From an uncultured Acetatifactor sp. (GTDB taxonomy: Bacteria; Bacillota; Clostridia; Lachnospirales; Lachnospiraceae): a stretch of 64,000 nucleotides of DNA. Of the stretch, positions 35,147 to 43,580 are shown in pieces. Location of the stretch: assembly GCA_944384205.1 (NCBI GenBank), contig CALWSL010000001.1, positions 413,026 to 477,025 of the forward strand. Direction: 5' to 3'. The position numbers were made by a program, and so were the translations under genes. The notes under the pieces are model-generated. The model saw only the letters and a list, made by a program, of their open reading frames with translations. It was not told where the DNA came from and did not search any database. How positions within the stretch are numbered: position 1 is the first letter of the stretch; each line of letters opens with the position of its first letter.

Positions 35147-35175
35147 ATAATATCACAAAAATACTAATATGTCTA
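35147..35175 (-). promoter_or_regulatory. tRNA-Arg promoter
   Basis: Minus-strand -35 TAGACA (35170-35175), 17-base spacer, -10 TATTAT (35147-35152). The start would be near 35140, so most of the first arm of the enclosing inverted repeat begins the transcript. Confidence 0.65.
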
Positions 35176-35217
35176 CCTGGATTTTATGGAAAAAAAGAAA
35201 AAAATTACGAAGAATTT

Positions 35218-36141
35218 CTAGATTACTGTAATCCGTTCCGAATGACGATCATAATAATAGAGATTATCCGAAAGAATTTCGTCTGCTTCCACCTGTGTGG
35301 CATTTACATCCACAACCATTTCCCGAAGCTGCTTCGCATTCCCCTGTCCACTGTCAGGCAACAAAATGACTTCGTGAACAGAACTTGGAAGGATATAAAA
35401 ATTCTTTCCTTCCTTTTCCGCCAGCCGCTTTAAAACATCCTGATACAAAATACATATCGCTCCCTGAACTCTGTTTGCATTGCTTAAAATTTTCATTGGC
35501 ATCGCCGCAAAGAATCCTTGCTGCTGCACTTCCTCCATCAGCGTTTCAATCCCAAAACCTCTCTGCCTTGCGACCATTTCTTTGATGGCGTCCTCCATTG
35601 TTCTGCATTCCCAAGGGAAAAGTGTGGGCGTATTTCTCTCCGCCAGCTCTAACAATTTCTCTGTGGATATGTTCCACATCTCCATATGAGAATTGTATAT
35701 CAGAATAGTGCCGCTCCCCAGCTTATCTCCCTGATAAGCATAATAAAAACAGATTGCCATATCAAGATAACGTATATGCGGTATTTTTACAAGCAGTTCA
35801 CGGTTTTTCTCTGCCGAAATCAGGCGATAACAGATTCTGTCCTTTACCCTGTCAAAATCCCTGAAAAAAGACATATCGATATCGCCCTTTGGCGTATCCT
35901 CCTCGTAAATCTGCAAAATCCGGTCAACCACTACAGAAAGCGGCACTCCTCCTTCATACGCCTCCCAAAACGGATTCAAATAAATCGTCGGTGCAACATT
36001 ATACTTGGGGGAGCTAATCATCAACCCCTGCAAAACCGTATTATTATTCTTCTGCACCTCCTGTATCCGGACCTGATAGTCCGCCCCCAGCCTGTTAGCC
36101 GCTGCATTTCTTACCTTTAACACGAATTCTTTTAACTCCAT
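35218..36141 (-). CDS. DUF5688 family protein
   Basis: A 307-residue cytoplasmic protein. NVAPTIYLNPFWEAYEGGVP near residue 49, YRLISAEKNRELLVKIPHI near 106, FFAAMPMKILSNANRVQGAI near 210 and FYILPSSVHEVILLPDSG near 250 match the DUF5688 family, which is common and often multi-copy in Lachnospiraceae. Its function is unknown. No membrane segment or signal peptide is seen. A GC-rich structured element lies directly upstream. Confidence 0.8.
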   Translation of the reverse strand: MELKEFVLKVRNAAANRLGADYQVRIQEVQKNNNTVLQGLMISSPKYNVAPTIYLNPFWEAYEGGVPLSVVVDRILQIYEEDTPKGDIDMSFFRDFDRVKDRICYRLISAEKNRELLVKIPHIRYLDMAICFYYAYQGDKLGSGTILIYNSHMEMWNISTEKLLELAERNTPTLFPWECRTMEDAIKEMVARQRGFGIETLMEEVQQQGFFAAMPMKILSNANRVQGAICILYQDVLKRLAEKEGKNFYILPSSVHEVILLPDSGQGNAKQLREMVVDVNATQVEADEILSDNLYYYDRHSERITVI

Positions 36142-36157
36142 ATAATATATATCCTTA

Positions 36158-36242
36158 CCTTTCCGTGCTGTCTAAAACTCCGGCGGTCAAGCGCAGCACC
36201 CGCGTGCCGCCTGACGGCAATGCGGCATTCAAGACAGAAAGG
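36158..36242 (-). other. GC-rich, multiply self-complementary leader element
   Basis: An 85-base segment far richer in G and C than its surroundings. Outer arms CTGTCT (36168-36173) and AGACAG (36232-36237) pair, extended imperfectly by CCTTTC/AAAGG. Inside, GGCGG (36182) can pair with CCGCC (36207), and GCCGC (36206-36210) with GCGGC (36222-36226) as alternatives. It sits 17 bases before the DUF5688 start, in its leader. It could be a structured RNA or a dispersed repeat; I do not recognise it as a known riboswitch. Confidence 0.45.
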
Positions 36243-36261
36243 AAGCTTTTTGTTTTTTACA

Positions 36262-36306
36262 CAAAAAAAGACAACGGAAACTCCATCGGGAGCATGTCCA
36301 TTGTCT
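36262..36306 (-). terminator. Intrinsic terminator of efp
   Basis: On the minus strand AAGACAATGGACATGCTCC pairs imperfectly with GGAGTTTCCGTTGTCTT and is followed by TTTTT. It is 30 bases after the efp stop. Confidence 0.8.
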
Positions 36307-36336
36307 TACAAGTCCGGTAATTATGATTTGCAGTGA

Positions 36337-36894
36337 TTATACACGGGACAGATATTCACCCGTTCTGGTGTCAATCTTAATGATATCGCCCTGATCCACA
36401 AACAAAGGTACAGATACTACTGCACCGGTTTCTACGGTTGCAGGTTTGGAAGCGCCTGTTGCGGTATCACCCTTGAAGCCCGGCTCTGTCTCTGTAATCT
36501 CAAGCTCTACAAACAGAGGCGGTTCCACAGAAAATACACTGCCGTTGTGAGAGCATACCTTGCACATCTCATTCTCTTTTACAAACTTCAGCGCATCGCC
36601 TACTGTTTCCTGATTCAGTGCAATCTGTTCAAAGTTCTCTGTGTCCATAAAGTAATATAAGTCGCCGTCAGAATATAAATACTGCATATCTTTTCTATCA
36701 ATACGTGCCTGGGGGCATTTCTCGGTAGGTCTGAAAGTCTTCTCAACCACACCGCCGCTCTTAATATTTTTCAGCTTGGTTCTAACGAAAGCTGCACCCT
36801 TTCCCGGTTTTACATGCTGGAATTCAATAATCTGGTATACATTGTTATCATACTCAATCGTAATACCATTTCTGAAATCACCTGCAGAAATCAT
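36337..36894 (-). CDS. efp: Translation elongation factor P
   Basis: A 185-residue EF-P that relieves ribosome stalling at polyproline. Lys32 in [14 protein letters not shown] is the position modified in other bacteria. The KOW-like first domain and OB-fold domains ([36 protein letters not shown]) are complete, ending with the conserved [20 protein letters not shown] 90-base gap separates it from aroKQ upstream. Confidence 0.96.
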   Translation of the reverse strand: MISAGDFRNGITIEYDNNVYQIIEFQHVKPGKGAAFVRTKLKNIKSGGVVEKTFRPTEKCPQARIDRKDMQYLYSDGDLYYFMDTENFEQIALNQETVGDALKFVKENEMCKVCSHNGSVFSVEPPLFVELEITETEPGFKGDTATGASKPATVETGAVVSVPLFVDQGDIIKIDTRTGEYLSRV

Positions 36895-36984
36895 AATCTA
36901 TTCCTCCTAATATTTTCACGTTTATAATCCTTTAACAGTTTAATATAAAAAGAATTATATTTCAACTGTTTTTAAAAAATTTGT

Positions 36985-37941
36985 TCAAAAATTTGTTTCA
37001 ATGACGAAATCAATCGCCTGAAGGTAACCGTCAAGCCCTTGTCCGTATATCTGCTTGTCACAGGCTGGCGCTGTCACCGAAACCTTTCTGAACTCCTCTC
37101 TCCGGGTAATATCCGAAATATGAATCTCTACCTTGGGAACGGTAATGCTTGCCAGCGCATCCCTGATGGCATAGCTGTAATGCGTATATGCGCCGGGATT
37201 AATTACAATGCCCTGTGTGCCGTCAAAATATGCTTCCTGAATACGGTCTATAATGCCGCCCTCATGATTGCTCTGAAAAACGGTAATCTCATTTCCGGTC
37301 TCTTCCGCCTTCTTCTGAATCAGATCAAGCAGATATTGATAATCCTGCGTTCCATATACACTTTTTTCCCGGATTCCCAGAAAATTCAGATTCGGTCCGT
37401 TGATAACCAAAATTTTCATTGGTATTCTCCCCCTTTCTCTCACAATTCTGTCGACGATATCCTCCAGAGAAAGCTCGTCCGCATCGATGATAATATCCGC
37501 GCATTCCTCGTAAGCTTCTTTTCTGTCCTCCATCAGCTCGCGGATTCTGGAAAGCGGCTCTTCGCACTGCAGCAGCGGACGGGTAGTGTCCGTTTTCAGA
37601 CGCTCGTAAACCGTTTCCGGACGCACACGCAAATAGACCACCGTACCGCACTCCTTAAGAAGCCGCCTGTTTACCGGATTTATCGGCGTACCGCCTCCGA
37701 CGGAAAGAATCCTCGCATACTTCCTTTCCCTGATTTCTTCCAAAAGTTCCGTTTCCAGCCTGCGGAAATACGGCTCGCCATTTTCTTCAAATATCTCACG
37801 AATAGTTTTGTTTTCCCGCCGTTCAATCAATTTGTCCGTATCCTCTACAGCCATGCGCATTTTGTAGGAAAGCTTCAGTCCCACGGTAGTCTTGCCGCTG
37901 CCCATAAAACCGATTAATATTATATTTTTCTTTCGTTCCAC
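36985..37941 (-). CDS. aroK-aroQ: Bifunctional shikimate kinase / 3-dehydroquinate dehydratase II
   Basis: One frame encodes two shikimate-pathway enzymes. Residues 1-165 are shikimate kinase (IILIGFMGSGKTTVGLKLS, VEDTDKLIERREN, LSVGGGTPINPVNRRLL, DTTRPLLQ). Residues 173-318 are a type II dehydroquinase (MKILVINGPNLNFLG, FQSNHEGGIIDRIQEAY, INPGAYTHYSYAIRDAL, VEIHISDITRREEFRK). Lengths match the separate enzymes. I place the start at the GTG at 37941, four bases after the aroE stop with GAAGGGA upstream; the frame is open to 38043 but would overlap aroE. They catalyse steps 5 and 3; the aroE product does step 4. Confidence 0.9.
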   Translation of the reverse strand: MERKKNIILIGFMGSGKTTVGLKLSYKMRMAVEDTDKLIERRENKTIREIFEENGEPYFRRLETELLEEIRERKYARILSVGGGTPINPVNRRLLKECGTVVYLRVRPETVYERLKTDTTRPLLQCEEPLSRIRELMEDRKEAYEECADIIIDADELSLEDIVDRIVRERGRIPMKILVINGPNLNFLGIREKSVYGTQDYQYLLDLIQKKAEETGNEITVFQSNHEGGIIDRIQEAYFDGTQGIVINPGAYTHYSYAIRDALASITVPKVEIHISDITRREEFRKVSVTAPACDKQIYGQGLDGYLQAIDFVIETNF

Positions 37942-37945
37942 TGTC

Positions 37946-38833
37946 TCAAATCCCTTCTTGCCCAATTCCCATGGCATCCTGCATCCGTTTGTAAACATAA
38001 TCTGCCAGAGAATCACTGACACCCTGTCCCGTCCAAAGCTCATAAGCGATAATCCCCTGATACAACAGCATCTTCAAGCCGTTATACGCCCTGCCGCCCT
38101 GCTTTTTGGTAAGCTCCATAAATTTCGTACAGGCAGGATTGAAAATCAAATCGTATCCTGTATGTATCTTCCGATAAAAAGCTTCGTCCACAATCACCGC
38201 ATCGTCCACATTGGGATACATCCCCACATTGGTTGCCTGAATTGCCAGAAAATGTCCGTCTCCCGGCAGTTCCTTATATGCCATAAGCGGCATCGCATAC
38301 GCGAATTCTTTTCCCACAAAGGCATTGACCTCATCCGCTATGGTCTGCGCCCTCTCCACGGTACGGTTTAACAGAATGACCTCCGCTGCCTGTTTTTCCG
38401 CAAGCAGCATTGCCACGGCTCTCGCCACGCCGCCGGCTCCCAGAATCAGCACCTTTTCGCCCTTAATCTGCACACCGTCGGAGCACATGGCACGATACAG
38501 TCCCGGCATATCCGTATTATATCCTTTAAAGCCGCCCTGCACGCGTACCAGTGTATTCACTGCGCCGATGCGCTCTGCCAGCGGGTCGATATCCTTTAGG
38601 AAAGGAATCACATCGCTCTTGTAGGGCACCGTGACATTCAGTCCCAGCAGATTCAGCGCATAAGCTCCTTTTACCGCGTCTCCGATAAATCCTTCGGGTA
38701 CATGAAAGGGCACGTAAGTCAGATTTTCTCCCGTAACATCCGCCAGCGTATTATGAATCACAGGGGATACGGTGTGCTCCACCGGATTCCCCAAAAGTCC
38801 GCAGGTGCGCGTATAACCGTTAATCGCTGTCAT
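37946..38833 (-). CDS. aroE: Shikimate dehydrogenase
   Basis: A 295-residue AroE reducing dehydroshikimate with NADPH. CGLLGNPVEHTVSPVIHN and LNVTVPYKSDVIPFL hold the substrate site (catalytic Lys), AVNTLVR and GYNTDMPGL follow, and ILGAGGVARAVAMLLAEK is the nucleotide-binding loop with LNRTVERAQ. Starts with ATGA overlapping the yqeG stop. Part of the operon 40889 to 36985. Confidence 0.95.
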   Translation of the reverse strand: MTAINGYTRTCGLLGNPVEHTVSPVIHNTLADVTGENLTYVPFHVPEGFIGDAVKGAYALNLLGLNVTVPYKSDVIPFLKDIDPLAERIGAVNTLVRVQGGFKGYNTDMPGLYRAMCSDGVQIKGEKVLILGAGGVARAVAMLLAEKQAAEVILLNRTVERAQTIADEVNAFVGKEFAYAMPLMAYKELPGDGHFLAIQATNVGMYPNVDDAVIVDEAFYRKIHTGYDLIFNPACTKFMELTKKQGGRAYNGLKMLLYQGIIAYELWTGQGVSDSLADYVYKRMQDAMGIGQEGI

Positions 38834-39348
38834 GGTCTGTCTCCTCCGCTGCTTTTATTTTTTCTATGGTAAAAAAACAATACGATTTTTTCCAGATAAC
38901 GCTTCAGCACAATCTGTATCTCTTCCTTCGGGTGAATGGGCTTTACCAGATAGGTTGCAATTCCCGCCTTCTTTGCTCCCCACACATCCGTAAAAAGCTG
39001 ATCTCCCACAAATACGGTGTTTTCAGGCACAGTCTGCATCAGACGCATCGCTCTCAGATAGCCTTTCCTTCCCGGCTTTCCCGCCTGAAAAATATAGGAA
39101 GAACCCACGCTGTCGTTAAACATTTTTACCCTTGGTTCTTTATTATTGGAAAGAAGAATTGTCCGAAAGCCTATTGAATGCAGACGCGCAAACAGCTTAA
39201 CCGCACGCTCGTCCGCCGGTGCGCCGTGGGGCACAAGGGTATTATCGATATCAAAGATAATTCCCCTGATACCCTTGCCGTACAGACCTTCATAATCGAT
39301 TGCATACGCGGATTCCACTTCGTTATCGGGATAAAAGGGTTCTAACAT
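38830..39348 (-). CDS. YqeG-family HAD phosphatase
   Basis: A 172-residue HAD IIIA phosphatase of the YqeG type. GIIFDIDNTLVPHGAP is the nucleophile motif, ILLSNNKEPRVKMFN motif II, and AGKPGRKGYLRAM with VFVGDQLFTDVWGAKKAG motifs III and IV. In Firmicutes it commonly precedes aroE. The physiological substrate is not established. Confidence 0.9.
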   Translation of the reverse strand: MLEPFYPDNEVESAYAIDYEGLYGKGIRGIIFDIDNTLVPHGAPADERAVKLFARLHSIGFRTILLSNNKEPRVKMFNDSVGSSYIFQAGKPGRKGYLRAMRLMQTVPENTVFVGDQLFTDVWGAKKAGIATYLVKPIHPKEEIQIVLKRYLEKIVLFFYHRKNKSSGGDRP

Positions 39349-39361
39349 GTAAATACCATCC

Positions 39362-40477
39362 TTATTTTATGATTAAATCCGCCTTTTCCCTCACAGAAAA
39401 AGCGGCAAAATACTTCTCTTCCATAGGAATCCAGCGTTTCTGAAAATCGGAGAGCTTTTCTGCTCCGTTACGATCGCGAATGCGGGCAAGCTGCTCCCCT
39501 TCTTCCACATCGGAAAAGACCGTCAAATCCGCATACTTGCCAAAAGCGGGATGGCAACTGTATGCACCTTCCACAATCCGCAATGCACCTGCCGGAACGC
39601 TCCTGCTTCCGCCGGGCTTCATTTTACTACAGTCAAAATATCGGTAAGAAAACGCCTCCCTGCATCTAAGCCTTGGAAGAATCTCCTCCTGAAATCTCTC
39701 ATAATGAACATTTCCGCCGGGCTGCGAAAGTCTTTCCTGCGTGCGCAGCTCCATCGGCAGGAAAAAATCATCCATATGGATAATGCCTGCGCCTGTGATT
39801 TCGGACAATATGCCCGCTATCGTGGACTTCCCGGATGCACAGCGTCCGTCTATAGCGATTACTCCTGCTGTCTGACCGGGGACGCCCTCCTCCGATAACT
39901 GTAATTCCGCCATTTTTTTAAGAAGGGGCAATGTCCGCAGATAGTTTCCTGTAACCACACGGTAAGCCGGCTTTTCTGCCGCACGATACTGTTCACTGTG
40001 ATGCACTGCTCTGGGACCGGTTTCGTTGTATTTTTCCGTATATTCCGAAAAATCCTTATCGGAAAAGGCAAATGCCCCCTCCTTTACCGCTTCTTTTGCA
40101 ATCTCAGTATATTCCCGAAAAGTACCCTGCAATATTTCCTCCTGCCTTCGTCCGCCCTGTCCCGTTGTTTTCTGTAATGCCTGCTGCTCCACACTCCCCG
40201 CAAACATCCGAAACAGCCACTTTGCCGGAAGTCCTCTTTTTTTCCATGCGCTCAGATTCACCCGGTATCTGTCTGCATGAATCCGCTCATAGAGCAGTTC
40301 TTCCTCTGCAGGAACCGCTTCATACTCCTTCTGAAAATACGCATATGCCGCTGTCTTATCCTGCAGCAGATGTTCCGCTCCGTAAACCGCCTGAAACAAA
40401 AGCTTGTACACGTCCTGAGGCTCCATAGAAGGATGCAGCGCCGCCTGCTCTAATAAATATGTTTTCCATTCCGCCAT
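39362..40477 (-). CDS. Uridine-kinase-like P-loop protein with N-terminal extension
   Basis: The second half (about 200-370) is a uridine kinase/phosphoribulokinase-like NTPase: IAIDGRCASGKSTIAGILSE (Walker A), IIHMDDFFLPMELRTQERL, FSYRYFDCSKMKPG and ALRIVEGAYSCHP. The first half (EPQDVYKLLFQAVYGAEHLL) is a separate helical domain unknown to me. I place the start at the ATG at 40477 (MAEWKTYLLEQ) with AGGGAT upstream, four bases after the DUF3842 stop. The substrate is unknown. Confidence 0.8.
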   Translation of the reverse strand: MAEWKTYLLEQAALHPSMEPQDVYKLLFQAVYGAEHLLQDKTAAYAYFQKEYEAVPAEEELLYERIHADRYRVNLSAWKKRGLPAKWLFRMFAGSVEQQALQKTTGQGGRRQEEILQGTFREYTEIAKEAVKEGAFAFSDKDFSEYTEKYNETGPRAVHHSEQYRAAEKPAYRVVTGNYLRTLPLLKKMAELQLSEEGVPGQTAGVIAIDGRCASGKSTIAGILSEITGAGIIHMDDFFLPMELRTQERLSQPGGNVHYERFQEEILPRLRCREAFSYRYFDCSKMKPGGSRSVPAGALRIVEGAYSCHPAFGKYADLTVFSDVEEGEQLARIRDRNGAEKLSDFQKRWIPMEEKYFAAFSVREKADLIIK

Positions 40478-40481
40478 AACG

Positions 40482-40889
40482 CTATCCCTGCAATCCCGCA
40501 ATCCGTGCGGCTGCTTCCTTAATATATTCCGTCAGTTTTTTGCTCTCCACTCCCACAATCGTGGCATGATAACGGTTCATGGGAATCAGGAAAAGGCTGG
40601 CTTCACTGGAGGAAACTGCCTCTGCCATTCTGGGCGTAATCTCTCCCAGCATGGCGTTTGCCATGACGATTCCCATGGGACCCACAATCACATCCGCTCT
40701 GCCGCTGTTATATACCACTGCGTTTTCTCCCGTAGCGCCGTTCACCGCACCGCCCTTCATCATATTTGCCGTAGCCATAGCGTTTGTTCCTACCGCAACC
40801 AACTCTGCCTGAGGACAGGCTTGCGCAAGCGCCTCCACAAGACTTCTGCCGACTCCGCCGCCCTGACCGTCCATAATCATAATCCGCAT
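40482..40889 (-). CDS. DUF3842 family protein
   Basis: A 135-residue protein, glycine-rich at the start (MRIMIMDGQGGGVGRSLVEA), with ELVAVGTNAMATANMMKGGA, ADVIVGPMGIVMANAMLGEI and FLIPMNRYHATIVGVESKKL. This pattern belongs to DUF3842, a conserved Clostridia family of unknown function with a possible nucleotide-binding fold. First gene of the operon that runs to aroKQ. Confidence 0.82.
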   Translation of the reverse strand: MRIMIMDGQGGGVGRSLVEALAQACPQAELVAVGTNAMATANMMKGGAVNGATGENAVVYNSGRADVIVGPMGIVMANAMLGEITPRMAEAVSSSEASLFLIPMNRYHATIVGVESKKLTEYIKEAAARIAGLQG

Positions 40890-41047
40890 CCTTAGTACCT
40901 CTATACTTCTTAACTTTATGCTTCAAATGTAATAACTATCATATCACGTCCCGCTTTCTGCTGTCAACGCGCCCTTCCTTTTTGTCTGCTCCCGATTTTT
41001 CTGAGGCGCTGCCGGCTCCCACCCGCAGCATTTTTACACATTTTTTC

Positions 41048-41076
41048 TTGACAAAAGTCTGCTTTCCCGCTATGAT
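41048..41076 (+). promoter_or_regulatory. Promoter of ECF S-component gene
   Basis: TTGACA (41048-41053), 17-base spacer, TATGAT (41071-41076): one mismatch from the sigma-A consensus. Start near 41083, giving a leader of about 210 bases. The promoter is strong, which suits a gene controlled afterwards by attenuation. Confidence 0.75.
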
Positions 41077-41172
41077 AAAAAATGAATTCCAAGAAGGAAT
41101 CTGCTGCTCAGAAGAGCTACAAGCATTATTTCAACAGTTCAATATCAAAATATAATAAATATGAAAAGAAAC

Positions 41173-41247
41173 GCCATGAAGGTGACTGCCCTTTTGAAAA
41201 AGGGCTTTGTTCTTCGTGGCTTTTTGCGTTTTATACGCACCAAAGCC
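41173..41247 (+). ncRNA. Candidate attenuator/riboswitch in ECF S-component leader
   Basis: Structure A pairs GCCATGAAG (41173-41181) with CTTCGTGGC (41212-41220) around an inner hairpin GCCCTTT/AAAGGGC (41188-41205), leaving internal loops GTGACT and TTTGTT, and is followed by TTTTT. Structure B pairs GGCTTT (41218-41223) and TGCGT (41225-41229) with ACGCA (41235-41239) and AAAGCC (41242-41247). A and B share 41218-41220 and B also uses the T-run, so they are mutually exclusive: A resembles a terminator and B an antiterminator. No T-box sequence and no riboswitch known to me is seen. Confidence 0.45.
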
Positions 41248-41291
41248 ATACAGAATATTTTCACATACTATATTTTATCTTGGAGGAACTT

Positions 41292-41837
41292 ATGAAAAAA
41301 CCGATGAATACTCTTTATAAATCCGTTTCCACAGCGGTATGTATCGCCCTTTGTATGGTGCTCCCCTTTGCCTTCCACGCCATTCCCAACGGCGGCACTC
41401 TGTTTTCACCGATGCACCTTCCCGTTCTGCTCTGCGGTGCTGTCTGCGGTCCCCAGTACGGTCTGATCTGTGGATTAGTAGGACCCTTATTGTCCAGCAT
41501 TCTCACCGGAATGCCCGGCATGGGACACCTGCCCGGCATGATGGTTGAGCTTGCCGTCTATGGTCTGGTTTCGGGACTGGTGATGCGTTTTTTACACACC
41601 GGAAAGCAAGTTGCGGACTTATACATCAGTCTGCTCGCAGCAATGCTTTCAGGTCGCATTCTTGCCGGCATTGCAAGAGCTCTGATTTTTACGGCAGGCG
41701 AGTATTCCCTGAAAATCTGGGCAAGCGCATATTTTGTCTCCTGTTTCCCGGCTATCGTTTTACAGCTTGTGCTGATTCCGATTCTCTATGTCGCCCTGCA
41801 GCGCGCCGGTCTTGTAACAAACCGCAATAAAAAATAA
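41292..41837 (+). CDS. ECF transporter S component, substrate unknown
   Basis: A 181-residue, six-helix membrane protein: SVSTAVCIALCMVLPFAFHA, SPMHLPVLLCGAVCGPQYGL, CGLVGPLLSSILTGMPGMG, GMMVELAVYGLVSGLVMRFL, and an end with AIVLQLVLIPILYVAL. This is the fold of the substrate-binding subunit of energy-coupling factor vitamin transporters. The start is the ATG at 41292, six bases after GGAGG. Residues upstream of it (frame open to 41082) belong to the leader. No EcfA or EcfT gene is nearby, as is usual for group II systems. Given the lost pdxST locus, a B6-type substrate is possible but unproved. Confidence 0.8.
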   Translation: MKKPMNTLYKSVSTAVCIALCMVLPFAFHAIPNGGTLFSPMHLPVLLCGAVCGPQYGLICGLVGPLLSSILTGMPGMGHLPGMMVELAVYGLVSGLVMRFLHTGKQVADLYISLLAAMLSGRILAGIARALIFTAGEYSLKIWASAYFVSCFPAIVLQLVLIPILYVALQRAGLVTNRNKK

Positions 41838-41848
41838 CCTCTTTCCGC

Positions 41849-41902
41849 AAAAAGGGAGTTAGAAAATCAGCAGACCTCATCACTGCTTTCCTAACTCCTT
41901 TT
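41849..41902. terminator. Bidirectional intrinsic terminator
   Basis: GGGAGTTAG and CTAACTCC form a stem that continues inward with CAGCAG/CTGCTT, with A-run before and T-run after. It ends the plus-strand S component and the minus-strand flavoprotein. Confidence 0.85.
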
Positions 41903-41915
41903 CTCTCACAAGCGG

Positions 41916-42533
41916 TTATCTCACAAAATTTGTTTTTACCTTTTCGTTATATGGCAGGGTAATTCCGTTCTCTTTTCCGAGAGCAATACATTTCAGCATC
42001 CATACCATGTTTTTGCCAAGATTGTACATCGTCATCAAACCTTCTTTATCCTGCTGCACATCCTCCGGCTTGGAACCATATACATGGTTCCAATAAGTAG
42101 AAGATACAATGGGCATGGAACAAATGGTAAAATACTTATTAATCACATCAAAGGAAGCCGTTGTTCCCGCTCGTCTCGCACTCAGCACTGCTGCCGCAGG
42201 CTTGAAGGCAAAATGTTTACTTCCGGAATAAAATACCCGGTCCATAAAGGTGAGAAGCCGTCCGCTGGGATGGGCATAATAAACCGGAGAACCGAATACA
42301 AAACCGTCGGCGTCCTTTGCCTTCTCCACAAATTCATTGACAACATCGTTAAATACACATTTTCCTGTCTCCCTGCAACTGTTACATGCAATGCAGTCAG
42401 GTAACGGTGCGTTTCCGATAAAGAAAATCTCCGTCCCGATTCCCTCTTCATTCAATGCACGGGCAACCTCCTTCAATGCTTCCTTTGTGCATCCCTTCTC
42501 TCTGGAACTGCCATTTACCAACAATACGTTCAT
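41916..42533 (-). CDS. Iron-sulfur flavoprotein (Isf-like), NADPH-dependent FMN reductase family
   Basis: A 205-residue flavodoxin-fold protein. VLLVNGSSREKGCTKEAL is the FMN phosphate loop and GSPVYYAHPSGRLLTFMDR the second flavin loop. Cys47-x2-Cys50-x2-Cys53-x5-Cys59 (DCIACNSCRETGKC) is the compact 4Fe-4S motif of archaeal and clostridial Isf proteins, which carry electrons or reduce small oxidants. It stands alone between a terminator and a gap. Confidence 0.88.
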   Translation of the reverse strand: MNVLLVNGSSREKGCTKEALKEVARALNEEGIGTEIFFIGNAPLPDCIACNSCRETGKCVFNDVVNEFVEKAKDADGFVFGSPVYYAHPSGRLLTFMDRVFYSGSKHFAFKPAAAVLSARRAGTTASFDVINKYFTICSMPIVSSTYWNHVYGSKPEDVQQDKEGLMTMYNLGKNMVWMLKCIALGKENGITLPYNEKVKTNFVR

Positions 42534-42604
42534 TCAAATCATCCTCCTACCTACAGCTTATGATAGATGATTTTATTGTATACATTCGCATTAAAATCTG
42601 AAAG

Positions 42605-43564
42605 CTACAAAATACCGCCTATCTTGTCCACCTGCTCCTGCCGCAGATTTAACAGATAATTTGCCGCCTGTGGATCATACTGTTCCAGCAGGCAGAGATA
42701 ATTGCCTGATTCCTTACAATCCATAAATCTGCGGTACATGATTTCCATATCACGTTCTCCAAACAAAATACCAAGCAGGCTCAAATCATAGTCATGCTGG
42801 GCGTCTCCCAGCACACCCGCATCATAGGCTGCGGTCATCAGGTTGTACGTTTGTACCTCTTTTCCGATATTGTGTGCCGCATTGTACAATTCAGGATCTA
42901 TTCTTTTTAAATAAATCAGATATCTTGTCTCAATGTTTCGATTAGGCATACCGCTGCATATCCAATTGGCAATTTCCTCCAGAGACGCTCCCATCTCAAT
43001 ATCTTCCACTAAGTGCATGTCATAGGTCCCGTCTTCATTTCTGGTGAAGGTGTATCGTCCATCCTCTGAATATTTCGTACCGGACCAGATATATTTTGTC
43101 TCTGCCCGTTCTTCAATCATTACCAAAAAAGCAGTTCTGGAAGCCGTAAATGCTTTCATATCCTCCGTAATTTCCAATTTACCGCCTGCCACAGCCATCT
43201 GAACCAGCTCATATTCCGAAATCAATTCTCCATGATAATAAACGGTGCAGTCTTTCAACGTATTATAAGATTCCGGAAGTTGTACTGCGTCCGCCTTTTC
43301 CTTATCGATTGTTTCATATTCCGCTTCCGACTTACAACCTGCTGTCCGGTTCCCGGAATAACTTCCCGTAACCACCGCCGTTCCATAGTAAGCTTTTACA
43401 TCCTCTTCCAAAAGCGTCACGGAACCAAAGCCCATTTCAAAGGATACACGGGTTTTCTTTGTAACGGTATGTACGGATACCGTCCTCCTTCCGGACGCTT
43501 CCAGAATACGCATGGCTCCCTGATTTTTTATCTGTTCCATTCTTAATTGTATTGAATCCATCAA
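42605..43564 (-). CDS. Protein of unknown function, paired with FliD-like gene
   Basis: A 319-residue soluble protein without signal peptide or membrane helix. Visible segments are MEQIKNQGAMRILEASGRR, YTFTRNEDGTYDMHLVEDIE and LLNLRQEQVDKIGGIL. I do not recognise the family. It follows the FliD-like gene by 16 bases in the same direction, so the two are probably co-transcribed and related in function. Confidence 0.6.
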   Translation of the reverse strand: MMDSIQLRMEQIKNQGAMRILEASGRRTVSVHTVTKKTRVSFEMGFGSVTLLEEDVKAYYGTAVVTGSYSGNRTAGCKSEAEYETIDKEKADAVQLPESYNTLKDCTVYYHGELISEYELVQMAVAGGKLEITEDMKAFTASRTAFLVMIEERAETKYIWSGTKYSEDGRYTFTRNEDGTYDMHLVEDIEMGASLEEIANWICSGMPNRNIETRYLIYLKRIDPELYNAAHNIGKEVQTYNLMTAAYDAGVLGDAQHDYDLSLLGILFGERDMEIMYRRFMDCKESGNYLCLLEQYDPQAANYLLNLRQEQVDKIGGIL

Positions 43565-43580
43565 TTATCATCCTGACCTT

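Noticed and set aside
37039-37917. Plus-strand frame of 292 codons opposite aroKQ
   Set aside because: Shadow of a well-supported enzyme gene; no motifs.
41083-41291. T-box or THF/preQ1 riboswitch in the ECF leader
   Set aside because: The conserved T-box sequence and the known consensus loops are absent; left as an unassigned candidate.
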